From NCBI GenBank assembly GCA_020161795.1, contig JAIUOR010000010.1, forward strand, positions 1 through 64,000: a DNA stretch of 64,000 nucleotides, written 5' to 3'. The DNA is from Actinomycetota bacterium. Its GTDB lineage: Bacteria; Actinomycetota; Actinomycetes; Propionibacteriales; Propionibacteriaceae. The notes under the pieces are model-generated. The model had not been told where the DNA came from. It searched no databases and saw only the letters and a list, made by a program, of their open reading frames with translations. Both the position numbers and the translations under genes were made by a program. Shown one piece after another: positions 16,401-26,010 of the stretch; within the stretch, counting starts at the first letter, position 1, and every line of letters starts with the position of its first letter.

Positions 16401-19400
16401 CCGTGCTCGATCCCACCGACGCCGGCTACGCGGCCCTGAACCTGAAGCCGGCCTTCCAAGGCCGTTCGGTGATCGTGTGGGAGGTGTCGGAGACAGTTCC
16501 GGCGTCGACCCTGGAAGACACCCCGAACGAAGGGGATCCGGCGGTGATCCGGGGCCTCACGCTGGGCTACACCGTCGTCGTTCCGGCGGGCGGGGGCAGC
16601 GGCGGGGATCCCGCCGAGCTCGGCAAGAGCTACGTCAACGATGCCTCGGTCACCGAATTCGCCTACGACAACAACGCCGGCAGCAAGGCCGCGACCATCG
16701 TCAAGGGCGACCAGACCGTGGTGGAGCCGCGGACGCCGGGTGCCGGCGAGTTCGTCTTCGAGGATCTCGACAACGACACCAGCGACCCCTCCGGGATCAA
16801 CGTCCCGCTCACGACCGGTTCGAAGATCCTGGTCTCGACCGAGGTCGGTCCGAACACCGGGGCCGGGCCGGACGGCGCGACCGGCGAGCACAACCTCGGC
16901 ACCAACAACAACGGCCAGCAGATCGTGCAGGGGGAGTACGCCACCTTCCGCTACGCGGTGACCATCCCGGCCCACACCACCGTCCGCAACGCCGTCCTCG
17001 CCGACGACGGGGTGTTCCGCTATGGCGCGAACTCCGTGGCCTACCAGTTCGTGCCGGGCGAGCAGTCGGACTTCCGCGTCCTCGACGCGAGTGGGGATCC
17101 GGTCTCCGGCTTCGACTGGACCGGCTTCACCCGCGACACCGCCACCGGCAAGCTCACCTTCCCGGCCAGCTACACCAATGGCACCGCCAACCCGCAGACC
17201 TTCACCGTCGACATCACGGTGTGGACGAAGGATCGCGACCGGAACAACCCGGCACCGGTGCCGGATCTGGCCAACAACACGACCCTGACCAACACCGCCC
17301 GGTTCAGCTGGACCAACCCGAACAACCCGACCGGCCCGAAGTTGGAGGTCAGCGACACCGCGCAGGCCGTCTACGTCGAACCGGCGCCGACCCTCACCAA
17401 GGCGGCGTCGAAGACCACCGGCGTGAGCGCGGGTGAGACCATCACCTACACCCTGACGGCGAACAACACCGGCAGCCGGCCGACCTCCTTCGACACCGTC
17501 GTCCGCGACTGCGTGCCAGCGGGGCTCACCGCCGTGTCGCTCAACACCCCGAGCCAGGGCAGCGCCACCGCAACCCCGAACAACTGCCGGGTCGTCGCGG
17601 GCGCGATTGAGCCGGGCACGGGTGCGGCCTACACCGGCACCCTCATCGTGTGGACGGTGGGCGACATCAACGCGTCCTCGTCGAAGACGCTCACCTACAC
17701 CGCCACGGTGGCGGAGAATGCCGGCGCGTCGGCCGTCTACCGCAACGACGCCGACCTGACCGGCTACACGCTGCCCACGGGTGGCGCCCTCGGCGATACC
17801 ACCGGACGCCGCGGGATCCGCACCGCGACCGCCAACCAGCAGATCACGCTGCAGAACGCGACCATCCAGAAGACGGTCAACCCGACTTCCGCTCCGGTCG
17901 GTGCCGAGGTCGAGTACACGGTCGTGACCACGCTGCCGAGGAACCTCAACTTCTACAACGTCTCGCTCACCGACACGTTGCCGGTCGGGGTGACCTACGT
18001 CACGGGCAGCGCGGTGATCACGACCGGCCCCGACGGGGCCACCGGGTTCCCGGCGATTCCCAACGAGCCGTCGGTCTCGGGCCGGAACCTGACCTGGATC
18101 GCGCAGTCGGCCAGCACGGACATCCCGAGCTACACGGCCGATCGGACGATCACGATCACCTTCAAGGCGCTGATCACGCCGACCATCGGCGCGTCGACCG
18201 CGTCGGTGGTGAACAGCGCGTCGTTCGCGTGGGACTCGGCCGAGACCGGCGGCACCCGCACGCCCAGGAGCTCGACCGCTACGACGACCATCCTGAACCC
18301 TGTGCTGAGCGTGGTGAAGAAGGTCGACGGCGTGGACGCGAAGTCGTTCAACCCCGACGGCACCTTCACCTACACGGTGACCGTGACGAACACCGGCAAC
18401 ACCCCGGCGCACAACGTCGACCTCCAGGACGCGGTGCCCTCGAACGTGATCGTCACCGGGACCGTCCCGAACGGCGGCACGCTGGCGGGCAACGATCCGA
18501 TCACCGGCGGTGGAACGATCACCTGGAGTGATCTCGGGCCGATCTCCAACGTGGCGGGGAGCAACACGCTGACCCTCAGCTACACGGCGAGGTTCGCGGA
18601 CTCGGAGTACCTGAACGCCACTCCGCGGGTGAACACCGCCCAGGTCACGCGGTACGAGTCCTTCGGCACCGGCGGCCGGGTCTACGTGCCTGGTCAGAAC
18701 GGCGTCCCGGCAGCCCAGGACACCGCTTCGGTGACCCCGCTGTTCCCGCACGTGGTGCCCACCAAGTCGGTGACCAGCCCGGTCGACGGTGAGGACTACG
18801 GCATCGCCCTGGTCGGGGAGGCGTTCAACTGGACGCTCACGATCGCCAACACCGGCGGCGGGATCGCCCAGGATGTCGGCGTCGTCGACACCCTTCCGGT
18901 GAACTGGGAGTACGAGGCAGGCTCGGCCAAGATCGCCGGTGTTCCACTGGCGGACCCGACCGTGACCGGCACGCCGCAGACGTTGACCTGGAGTGCCGCG
19001 CAGCTGCGGGCGGCCGGGGTGACACCGCTGGCCGCTTCCGGCTCCTTCGCCATCACCTTCGACGCGACGCCGACCGCCGACGCGCGCACCACGCCGGGCA
19101 CGGGCATCGAGGTCAACGCGCACACCAACACGGTGAGCGTGACGGCGACCGACACCCAGAACAACGATCACAACGCGGACGGCGACTACACCGGCGATGA
19201 CGACACCGCCACGGCGTACATCGCCGAGGCCGATCTGAAGCTGGTCAAGGACGCCATCGGCGGCGTGGCGGCGGGCGCTACGCACCCCAGGCTGCAGGGT
19301 CTGGACGCCGGCACCTGGGTGCCCGGCCAGGGTGTGGTGGCCGGCCAGTACGCCCAGCCCCAGTGGCGGATCACCGTGACGAACCATGGGCCGGACGCCA

Positions 19401-22400
19401 GCGAGGGCCCGTTCGCGTTCACGGACACCATGACCCTGCCGGCCGGCGTCACTACCGGGCTGTGGTCAGCCCGCTACTACGCCAGCCCGGCTGACACCAC
19501 CGGTGTCGACCTGGGAACCCACTCGGGGACGTCCTTCACGGTTGGCGACAACACCACCCGTCTCAAGGCCGACGGCAGCGACCGCATCGTGCTCACCGCC
19601 AATGTAACCATCGGTGCGGCGGCAACGGCGACCGCCGGGCAGTTGACGAACCTCGCGACGGTCGAGGGGCAGACCTACGAGCGGCCCGATCACAAGGTCT
19701 CGCCGCACCCGAACCCCAACGAGGACGACGCGTCGAAGACGCTGACTCCGGTCGCCGATCTGGCGGTCGAGAAGGTCGTGAACACGGCCCCGGCTGACGT
19801 GAAGGTGGGCTCCCCGATCACCTGGGGTATCACGGTCACCAATCTCGGACCGTCGGTGTCGGTGGCTTCGGTCAGCCAGCCGATCACGATCACCGACACG
19901 GTTCCGGCAGGCGTGAGCGGCGTGACCGCGAGCAGCAACGCAGACTGGTCGGTGGCGGCGAGCGACGGCTTCCCGGCGGAGGCGGGCGATGTCATCACCT
20001 GGACCTACACCGGTACCCAGATGCCCGTGGCCGGCACTGCCCAGGTCACCCTGACCGGCACGATCGCCACCTCCTTCACCGGTGAACTCGTCAACTCCGC
20101 GAGCGTCGCCCCGGGCGAGACTCCGGATCCGGTGACGCCCAACAACACCGACGAAGTGCCGGTGACGCCCGACGACAGCACGTCGCTGGCGATCGTCAAG
20201 ACCCGCGTGGTGCTGGACGGGGGAGACTGGCGGGCGGCGACCGATGGCGACCCGTTCGTAGCCGGTGAGCCGGTCAGCTACCGGATCGACGTCACCAACA
20301 ACGGCCCCGCCGATGCGCGGAACGTGCGGGTGGTCGACGAATCCCCGACCGGCTTGACCTATGGCACTCACGTCACCATCGATGCCGGGGGCACTCCGCA
20401 AGCGGACAACGACTGGACGCGCTCGGCGGGCGGCACCAACGGTGCGGGCACGACGAACGCCGGCTGGGACACCTTCGCCCTCGACGGCACCCAGGCGGTC
20501 GGCGCGACCGACTCCTTCGTGGTGACCTATGCCAGCGACTCCGACATCACCGGTGCGGTGGTGAACTGGGCCGAAGCGTCCGCGACCAACGGGAGCAACA
20601 AGCCGCGCGACGACGACGACACCGGATCCAACCGGCGCGCCGACCTGTCGATCGCCAAGTCGCACACCTCCCCGGCCGCGGGTGAGGCCGCGATCGCCGG
20701 CGGCACGGTGGACTACCGACTGGTGGTCACCAACAACGGACCCAGCGACGCCAGCGCGTCCATCGATGTGATCGACACGCTGCCGGCCGGGTTCAGCTAT
20801 CGCAGTGGAACCGCGCGCGTGTCCGTGGCCGGAGGTACCGCCACGACCGTCGCCCCGGCGGCCACGGGGCAGGAGCTCAGCTGGACCGACCTGACTTCGG
20901 GAGCCGATCTGCCGGACGGACGGACCATCGTCATCACCTTCACCGCCGACATCGCGCCGAGCGTGCGTCCCCAGCTCGGCGCCACGAACGTGGCCGATGT
21001 CACCGGACCTGAGGACACCGATCCGAGCAACAACCGCGACCGTGACCCGGTGGACATCGAGACCGAGGCGGAGATGGTCATCGCCAAGGTCGTCGAGGCC
21101 GGCCCGTGGGTGGCGGGCACCGATGTCGAGTACACCCTGACGATCCGCAACGACGGACCGTCGGAGGCCCCGGCCAGCGTCACGGACACCCTGCCAGCCG
21201 GGCTGACGATGGTTTCGATGAGCGGTTCCGGATGGGACTGCTCGACGGTGGAGGAGGGTGACCAGGACGGCACCTGCACCTTCACCGGCAACGATGGCCT
21301 GCATCCGGTCGGAACCGGCAACGCCACCACCATCACGGTGACGGCACACATCGCCGCCGGTGCGACCGGGCTGACGCAACCGCTGACGAACGAGGCCGTG
21401 CTGACCTGGACCGACAGCCGGGGCTCGCACACCGAGGACAGCGACGCGGAGATCACGGTGACCCGCGTGGCCGACCTCGGCATCGCGAAGACCGCGCTCG
21501 ACGCGGCCGATGGCGATGCGACCACCACCGCGGTGGCCGGCGAGTCGCTGTGGTACCGCCTGGTGGTTCGCAACGAGGGCCCCAGCGATGCGATCGCACC
21601 GCTCGTGGTGACCGACACGCTGCCGGCAGGGGTCAGCTTCGTGGCCCTCACCGCAGCGAGCGCTCTGAACTGGGATGCCGAGGTGGATCCCCTCGATCCG
21701 CAGCAGCTGACCTTCACACGAACGCCGGCGACGGGCATCCTGCTCGACCAGTCGGCCCCGGAGATCGTCTTCGAGGTGACCATCGACGCCTCGGTGGCCG
21801 ACGACGAGGACTTGGTCAACACCGCCGAGATCGATCCGGCCACGCTCGTCCCCAACGACGACGGCAATCCGGACAACGACTCCGACGATGCCACGGTGAC
21901 CGTCGAGCGTGAGGTCAACGTGGAGATCGTGAAGGACCACATCGCGGCGACGCCGGACGAGTTCCCGCTCGGTGCCGAGGTGCAGTTCACGCTGGACGTC
22001 AGCAATGCCGGCCCGTCGCTGGCGACCGGGGTTCAGGTCACCGACACCCTGCCGAAGGGCCTGGAGTACGTGAGCCTCACCGGCACGGACTGGTCGCAGG
22101 TCGGCACCGAGACGGTGGACGCCGACGGCATCACCACGGTGACCGCTGAGTACGCCGGTGATCTGGCGGTCGGTGCGAGCGCACCGACCCTGACCATCAC
22201 CGCGCGGGTGACCGTCGACATCGGCGATGCGCTGACGGCCACCAACCGGGCCTGCGTCGAGGTGAACGAGGAGAACACCAACGACGATCCCTGCGACACC
22301 GACGAGATCACCACCGTGCCATTGGCCGACCTGGCGATCGAGAAGTCCGTGGTGACCCCGGCGGGCGAGATCGGTGCCGGGCGGGAACTCAGCTGGCAGC

Positions 22401-24166
22401 TCGACGTGCGCAACCTCGGTCCGTCCGATTCGGTGAGCTCGACGGCCAACCCGATCACGGTCACCGACGAGATCCCGGCCGGTATGACCAGCGTCGTCGA
22501 TCCGTCCACCAGCGAGTGGGCGGCGACGGTGACCCGGAGCGGGGCGCCCAGCAGCTTCCCGGCCCAGGCCGGCGATCTGGTGACCTGGACCTTCCTCGGC
22601 GAGCGGATCGTGGCCAACGCCGATCCAGGCGCGGATCCGGCCTACAGCCTGACGTTGACGGGCCGGATCGCCGCCTCCTGGACCGACGGTGAGATCCTGA
22701 ACCTCGCCGCGGTCAGCCCTGGCGGGACCCGTGATCCGGAGGACGAGAACAACACCGACGAAGTGCCGGTGACCCCGGGCGACGGCACCTCGCTGCGAAT
22801 CGACAAGACCCGCGTGGTCAAGGTCGACGACCAGTGGGTGGTCGCAGCCGAGCAGGATCCGGTTCCGCCGTTCCAGCCGGGTGCCGATCTCAGCTACCTG
22901 ATCACCGTCGTCAACGACGGGCCGGCCGACGCGCGTCGCGTCACCGTGGTGGACGAGACCCCGGACGGCCTGACCTACCGCACCCACGAGGATGTCAGCG
23001 GCACGTGGCAGCACGCGGCCGGAGGCACCAGCTCGGTGGGTGACCAGGCGAACTGGGACACCCTCACCCTGGACGGCACCCAACCGGTGGGTTCCGAAGG
23101 CGCGCGGTCGTTCGTGGTCACCTACGCCACCGACTCGGCGATGGCCAAGGACACCGTTGTGGTGAACTGGGCCGAGGTGACGGCCGAGAACTGGCCCGGC
23201 GGCTACGACCGCGATGACGACGACATCACGTCGAACCGCAGCGCGGACCTGTCCATCGTGAAGACGCACACCGCGCCGGCGCAGGCCGTCCTCGCCGGCG
23301 AGACCGTCGACTACCGCCTGGTGGTCACCAACCATGGACCGAGCGTCTCCGACGCACCGATCCGGGTGACAGACACCCTGCCGGCCGACTTCAGCTACGT
23401 GGAGGGCACCGCGACGGTGTCGGTCGACGGTGCGGAATCGGTGGCGGTCGAACCGGCGGCCGCCGGGCGTGAGCTCACCTGGGCCGACCTCACCGAGGGC
23501 GAGACCCTCACGGTCGGCTCCACCGTGGTGATCACCTTCACCGCCCTGGTGTCCGAGGGCCACGAGGCGGAGCAGGGCGTCCTGAACGTCGCCCTGGTGG
23601 ACGGTCCGAACGACAACAACCCGCTCAACGATCGCGACGAGGATCCGATCGACGTGACGGTCAACGATCCGGTGGTGACGCTGGTGGTCGAGAAGACCGC
23701 GGTCGGGGAGTTCAAGGTCGGCAAGAACGGCACCTTCGAGATCACCGTCACGAACCTGGGCCCGAACGCGGACCCCGGCCCGATCACGGTGACCGACCGG
23801 CTGCCCGACGGCCTGGCCTTCAGCTCCGCTTCGGAGGAGGTCGACGTGGACGACGATGTCGTCACCTGGACGATCGCCGACGGCCTCGCGGTGGGTGAAT
23901 CCCGGACCCTCACCCTGGTGGTGAAGGTGCTGAAGGGCGCCTACCCGAAGGTGACCAACACGGTGACGGTGGAGACGCCCAGCGTGACCACGCCGGAATC
24001 CATCCTGGACGATTCGGCAACCGTCACGGTCAGGCCGGCCGGCATCATGCCGATCACCGGCGGGACGATCTCCGCCGGCCTGCTCTCCGCTGCGCTGGCG
24101 CTCTTCCTGCTCGGCCTCACCGGGGTCATGCTCGCCCGGGGCGGCCGCCGGGAGGAAACGAACTGA
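13445..24166 (+). CDS. Giant DUF11-repeat sortase-anchored surface protein
   Basis: This 3573-aa secreted protein has a signal peptide (residues 1-46: basic start, ALVAAAALMATGLVVV, TATAA) and about 21 successive DUF11-like immunoglobulin-fold modules, each opening with a strand like LxIxKT and containing YxLxVTNxGP and a VTDTLPAG motif. They lie at roughly 130-180-residue intervals to residue 3520. MPITGG at about 3534 is followed by a hydrophobic helix and GGRREETN, a sorting signal ending in MPxTG rather than LPxTG. The modules form a long stalk, probably for adhesion or an outer layer. The last third is more regular and partly duplicated. The GTG at 13445 follows AAAAAGGGGA; upstream frame is not leader-like. 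No dedicated sortase is adjacent. Confidence 0.9.
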   Translation: MKRVRPVRAISSRRFSRPGRITALVAAAALMATGLVVVNTQTATAAGLAPAVAVTEPSSYIAGEDLSLGLTFTGTTGAGAQYNLSAGVVLPEDVTVVNSGSLGTPTVYAAGTVLPGVIASGTTPNTCAGLGLENAPSPAGACQVPDGKQYLVFQNISDLPEGASVSHTLTLRPKADTFPVGSQFPYQVNAYTNSNERFLPVFPGSTGLSTPDALAGSSNAGVVNDSVLVNALRVEKSEPSPEGELLRGVHDNTTTYTIRVWHTGEGDIDDVVVTDLIPAGLEYLGLGGVDNTTNANGNRAGADSVEYDGAARLDATPAPADSTWAGATDPSRNANVGETVETVTQGGAVYTKVTWNIGELLASGLATYSILDPKQQDYADSAGEPGFFEIRYRAAVPLFENTTDFGYTADVDGQQTANLDNNRGASTRHGADSADGDAKTYTNRAEASGRYDGAAVSDDDTESVDAVDVRLLKSVDTGSDDGLFQQGSTARYTLNIATSEYVSAELGATRPDRLVDDMADGLCPVFPAGVAVTPGVSGAGVGIPQLVLGNPNVAVGPHLTVAQWNDALEDAGVSPDCFFTSPKATAGDALEGATLTGIAFDQATGGFFLDLALEAALPAGDSAGHEVRYSVAQNSNYITNDAGATTSGDSFTNDAEIFATTHPIPPVDGLENSGGTSAGGEGSAWDDSEATIGSELTSLDKQVLPREEGVPAPEDVADATGWVDVAETPFALGDQVWYRIRVTPPSGVDVRNPRLTDFLPQGVTFDPTLNANGRPEDMWIVPSATQGLGTCHPADVVEWLETFVPAPTVNGNVLNFNLGSNNCGLGSARFLPLKTTLEIYLKVTVTDLSAFGKVDLAQNLAKYQQQNVDGEIFFLRDQAEVSIDQTARLTKGIRSNTYENPATGGAMYPGVNGFESDVDGQTAVQQDEVTFRLDVRAPRTNTSDYVLVDVLPAGIKKADIKAGSFTAALVADGAETAIAGAGFSATVLDPTDAGYAALNLKPAFQGRSVIVWEVSETVPASTLEDTPNEGDPAVIRGLTLGYTVVVPAGGGSGGDPAELGKSYVNDASVTEFAYDNNAGSKAATIVKGDQTVVEPRTPGAGEFVFEDLDNDTSDPSGINVPLTTGSKILVSTEVGPNTGAGPDGATGEHNLGTNNNGQQIVQGEYATFRYAVTIPAHTTVRNAVLADDGVFRYGANSVAYQFVPGEQSDFRVLDASGDPVSGFDWTGFTRDTATGKLTFPASYTNGTANPQTFTVDITVWTKDRDRNNPAPVPDLANNTTLTNTARFSWTNPNNPTGPKLEVSDTAQAVYVEPAPTLTKAASKTTGVSAGETITYTLTANNTGSRPTSFDTVVRDCVPAGLTAVSLNTPSQGSATATPNNCRVVAGAIEPGTGAAYTGTLIVWTVGDINASSSKTLTYTATVAENAGASAVYRNDADLTGYTLPTGGALGDTTGRRGIRTATANQQITLQNATIQKTVNPTSAPVGAEVEYTVVTTLPRNLNFYNVSLTDTLPVGVTYVTGSAVITTGPDGATGFPAIPNEPSVSGRNLTWIAQSASTDIPSYTADRTITITFKALITPTIGASTASVVNSASFAWDSAETGGTRTPRSSTATTTILNPVLSVVKKVDGVDAKSFNPDGTFTYTVTVTNTGNTPAHNVDLQDAVPSNVIVTGTVPNGGTLAGNDPITGGGTITWSDLGPISNVAGSNTLTLSYTARFADSEYLNATPRVNTAQVTRYESFGTGGRVYVPGQNGVPAAQDTASVTPLFPHVVPTKSVTSPVDGEDYGIALVGEAFNWTLTIANTGGGIAQDVGVVDTLPVNWEYEAGSAKIAGVPLADPTVTGTPQTLTWSAAQLRAAGVTPLAASGSFAITFDATPTADARTTPGTGIEVNAHTNTVSVTATDTQNNDHNADGDYTGDDDTATAYIAEADLKLVKDAIGGVAAGATHPRLQGLDAGTWVPGQGVVAGQYAQPQWRITVTNHGPDASEGPFAFTDTMTLPAGVTTGLWSARYYASPADTTGVDLGTHSGTSFTVGDNTTRLKADGSDRIVLTANVTIGAAATATAGQLTNLATVEGQTYERPDHKVSPHPNPNEDDASKTLTPVADLAVEKVVNTAPADVKVGSPITWGITVTNLGPSVSVASVSQPITITDTVPAGVSGVTASSNADWSVAASDGFPAEAGDVITWTYTGTQMPVAGTAQVTLTGTIATSFTGELVNSASVAPGETPDPVTPNNTDEVPVTPDDSTSLAIVKTRVVLDGGDWRAATDGDPFVAGEPVSYRIDVTNNGPADARNVRVVDESPTGLTYGTHVTIDAGGTPQADNDWTRSAGGTNGAGTTNAGWDTFALDGTQAVGATDSFVVTYASDSDITGAVVNWAEASATNGSNKPRDDDDTGSNRRADLSIAKSHTSPAAGEAAIAGGTVDYRLVVTNNGPSDASASIDVIDTLPAGFSYRSGTARVSVAGGTATTVAPAATGQELSWTDLTSGADLPDGRTIVITFTADIAPSVRPQLGATNVADVTGPEDTDPSNNRDRDPVDIETEAEMVIAKVVEAGPWVAGTDVEYTLTIRNDGPSEAPASVTDTLPAGLTMVSMSGSGWDCSTVEEGDQDGTCTFTGNDGLHPVGTGNATTITVTAHIAAGATGLTQPLTNEAVLTWTDSRGSHTEDSDAEITVTRVADLGIAKTALDAADGDATTTAVAGESLWYRLVVRNEGPSDAIAPLVVTDTLPAGVSFVALTAASALNWDAEVDPLDPQQLTFTRTPATGILLDQSAPEIVFEVTIDASVADDEDLVNTAEIDPATLVPNDDGNPDNDSDDATVTVEREVNVEIVKDHIAATPDEFPLGAEVQFTLDVSNAGPSLATGVQVTDTLPKGLEYVSLTGTDWSQVGTETVDADGITTVTAEYAGDLAVGASAPTLTITARVTVDIGDALTATNRACVEVNEENTNDDPCDTDEITTVPLADLAIEKSVVTPAGEIGAGRELSWQLDVRNLGPSDSVSSTANPITVTDEIPAGMTSVVDPSTSEWAATVTRSGAPSSFPAQAGDLVTWTFLGERIVANADPGADPAYSLTLTGRIAASWTDGEILNLAAVSPGGTRDPEDENNTDEVPVTPGDGTSLRIDKTRVVKVDDQWVVAAEQDPVPPFQPGADLSYLITVVNDGPADARRVTVVDETPDGLTYRTHEDVSGTWQHAAGGTSSVGDQANWDTLTLDGTQPVGSEGARSFVVTYATDSAMAKDTVVVNWAEVTAENWPGGYDRDDDDITSNRSADLSIVKTHTAPAQAVLAGETVDYRLVVTNHGPSVSDAPIRVTDTLPADFSYVEGTATVSVDGAESVAVEPAAAGRELTWADLTEGETLTVGSTVVITFTALVSEGHEAEQGVLNVALVDGPNDNNPLNDRDEDPIDVTVNDPVVTLVVEKTAVGEFKVGKNGTFEITVTNLGPNADPGPITVTDRLPDGLAFSSASEEVDVDDDVVTWTIADGLAVGESRTLTLVVKVLKGAYPKVTNTVTVETPSVTTPESILDDSATVTVRPAGIMPITGGTISAGLLSAALALFLLGLTGVMLARGGRREETN

Positions 24167-24174
24167 GTCCGGTT

Positions 24175-24208
24175 TCGCCGGTGGCGGCAGATCCGCCGCC
24201 GCCGGCGA
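24175..24208 (+). terminator. Terminator-like hairpin after the giant gene
   Basis: A 13-bp stem with one G-U pair (24175-24187 with 24196-24208) and an 8-nt loop begins nine bases after the stop codon. There is no U-tract. Confidence 0.6.
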
Positions 24209-24227
24209 CCGGCTACGGTGGGTGACC

Positions 24228-24791
24228 ATGGGCAGACGGCTCTTCCTGGCAGTACGGCCGCCGGCATCGGTCAGCGCTGAGCTCGCGATCTACACCGAGC
24301 CCCGGCGGGAGGCCGCGCTGCGGTGGGCGAACCCGGAGCACTGGCATCTCACGCTGGTCTTCCTCGGCGAGGTCTCCGACGACCGCACGGATCACCTGGT
24401 CGAGAACCTCGGCCCGGTCGCGGCCGAGACCCCGCCGTTCGACGTCACCGTCGGCGGGGCGGGCTGTTTCCCCCATCCGGACGCGGCGAAGGTGCTCTGG
24501 CTGGGGATTCGGCAGGGCGGCGCCGAACTCGAATCCCTGGCCCGGCGGTGCCGGACCGCGGCCTCCCGCGCGGGCATCGGCGTGGCGGGCGGACGGTACC
24601 AGCCGCACCTCACCCTGGCTCGGAGCAACCGGGGGATCGCCGCCAGGCGCTGGCTGAACGTGCTCGAGAGCTTTCCGTCGCTGAGCTGGCGGGTGGGGGA
24701 GTTCGTCCTGATCGACTCCGAGCTCACCCGGGGCGGCCCGCGGCACCGGGTCAGTGAGCGGTTCGAGGTGGGAGAACCCGGCCGGGCATGA
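24228..24791 (+). CDS. thpR: RNA 2',3'-cyclic phosphodiesterase (2'-5' RNA ligase family)
   Basis: This 187-aa member of the 2H phosphoesterase superfamily hydrolyses 2',3'-cyclic phosphate at RNA ends. The two defining motifs are HWHLTLVFLG (His40-Thr42) and YQPHLTLARS near residue 124. Length fits ThpR. The ATG is 8 nt after TACGGT (24214-24219) with no clear ribosome site, suggesting a leaderless transcript; a GTG two codons earlier is possible. Confidence 0.88.
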   Translation: MGRRLFLAVRPPASVSAELAIYTEPRREAALRWANPEHWHLTLVFLGEVSDDRTDHLVENLGPVAAETPPFDVTVGGAGCFPHPDAAKVLWLGIRQGGAELESLARRCRTAASRAGIGVAGGRYQPHLTLARSNRGIAARRWLNVLESFPSLSWRVGEFVLIDSELTRGGPRHRVSERFEVGEPGRA

Positions 24792-24846
24792 CCACCTGCG
24801 GCGAGAGCGGCGACAGGTCGCCGGCCGGTGGTGAGAGGATGCCGCG

Positions 24847-25926
24847 GTGAGTACCTCCGTCCCGCAACCCCGTCGCGCCGTGTCCGGGCTGCCCGGCTAT
24901 ATCGCCGGTCGCCGGTCGACATCGGCCGACACCGCGGCGCTGGCCTCCAATGAGAGCCACGAGCCGCCCCTGCCCGGCGTGCTGGACGCGATCGTGGCGC
25001 ACGGCCGGCGGGCCAACCGGTACCCCGACATGGGTGCCGTGGCGCTGCGCGAGGCGCTGGCCGCGCACGTCGGCGTCGATGCCCAGCAGATCGCCGTGGG
25101 CGCGGGCAGCGTGTCGGTGCTGCAGCAGATCGTCACCGCCTACTGCGACGCCGGAGACGAGGTGATCTTCGCCTGGCGCTCCTTCGAGGCGTACCCGATT
25201 CTCGCCGCGGTCGCCGGCGCGGTCGCCGTGAGGGTGCCGCTGCGTCCGGACGAGGGCCACGACCTGGCCGCGATGGCGGCCGCTGTCACCGACCGCACCC
25301 GGGTGATCCTGCTCTGCTCGCCGAACAACCCGACCGGTGTCCCGCTCGGCACCGGGCAGGTCGAAGCCTTCCTCGGTCAGGTGCCGCCGGACGTCCTGGT
25401 GGTACTGGACGAGGCCTATGTCGAATACACCGACGATCGGGACGGTGCGGCGTCCCTGGCGCTGCTGTCGGCGCATCCCAACCTGTGCCTGCTGCGCACC
25501 CTGTCGAAGGCCTGGGGGCTGGCCGGCCTCCGGGTCGGCTACGCGGTCGCGGCGCCGGAGGTCGCCGAGGCGCTGCGCCGCACCGCGATCCCGTTCGGGG
25601 TGAGCGCGGTCGCCCAGGCCGCCGGCATCGCGGCGCTCGCGGCCGCCGACGAGGTGCGGGCCCGGGCGGCCCGGGTGATCGCCGAACGCAGCCGCATCGT
25701 CGAGGCGCTACGGGCGGCCGGCTGGCAGACGCCCGACAGCGCCGCGAACTTCGTCTGGCTACGAACCACGCCCGGGCTGCACGCGGAGTTGATGGAGGCC
25801 TTCGACGCCGCCGACATCCTGGTCCGCGGCTACCCCGGCGACGGCATCCGGATCAGCCTGGCCGATTCCGCCACCAACGACCGCGTGCTGAGCGTGCTGG
25901 CCGATCGTTCCGGATCCGGTTCGTAG
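24847..25926 (+). CDS. HisC-like PLP aminotransferase (histidinol-phosphate/aromatic)
   Basis: This 359-aa fold-type I aminotransferase has SPNNPTG, the cofactor-binding VVLDEAYVEY, and the Schiff-base Lys221 in TLSKAWGLAGLRVGYA. Its C terminus contains the substrate-carboxylate Arg in GDGIRISLAD. The family includes HisC (histidine synthesis) and the actinobacterial aromatic aminotransferase Pat. No his genes are nearby, so Pat is at least as likely as HisC. Confidence 0.85.
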   Translation: MSTSVPQPRRAVSGLPGYIAGRRSTSADTAALASNESHEPPLPGVLDAIVAHGRRANRYPDMGAVALREALAAHVGVDAQQIAVGAGSVSVLQQIVTAYCDAGDEVIFAWRSFEAYPILAAVAGAVAVRVPLRPDEGHDLAAMAAAVTDRTRVILLCSPNNPTGVPLGTGQVEAFLGQVPPDVLVVLDEAYVEYTDDRDGAASLALLSAHPNLCLLRTLSKAWGLAGLRVGYAVAAPEVAEALRRTAIPFGVSAVAQAAGIAALAAADEVRARAARVIAERSRIVEALRAAGWQTPDSAANFVWLRTTPGLHAELMEAFDAADILVRGYPGDGIRISLADSATNDRVLSVLADRSGSGS

Positions 25927-26010
25927 GCCGTCCGGCCACGCCGCGGCGACGTGGCGAACCCAGGCGAGCCCCATCGAGTTCGGGCGCATCGGGCGCGTAC
26001 CCTGCCGTCC

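Noticed and set aside
15185..19387. 1400-codon open frame antisense to the giant surface-protein gene
   Set aside because: Composition is Arg/Gly/Val/Asp-rich from reading GC-rich codons backwards; no domain, no ribosome site, and the plus-strand gene has leader, repeats and anchor.
19466..24229. 1587-codon open frame antisense to the same gene
   Set aside because: Same artefact: low-complexity content mirrors the DUF11 repeats.
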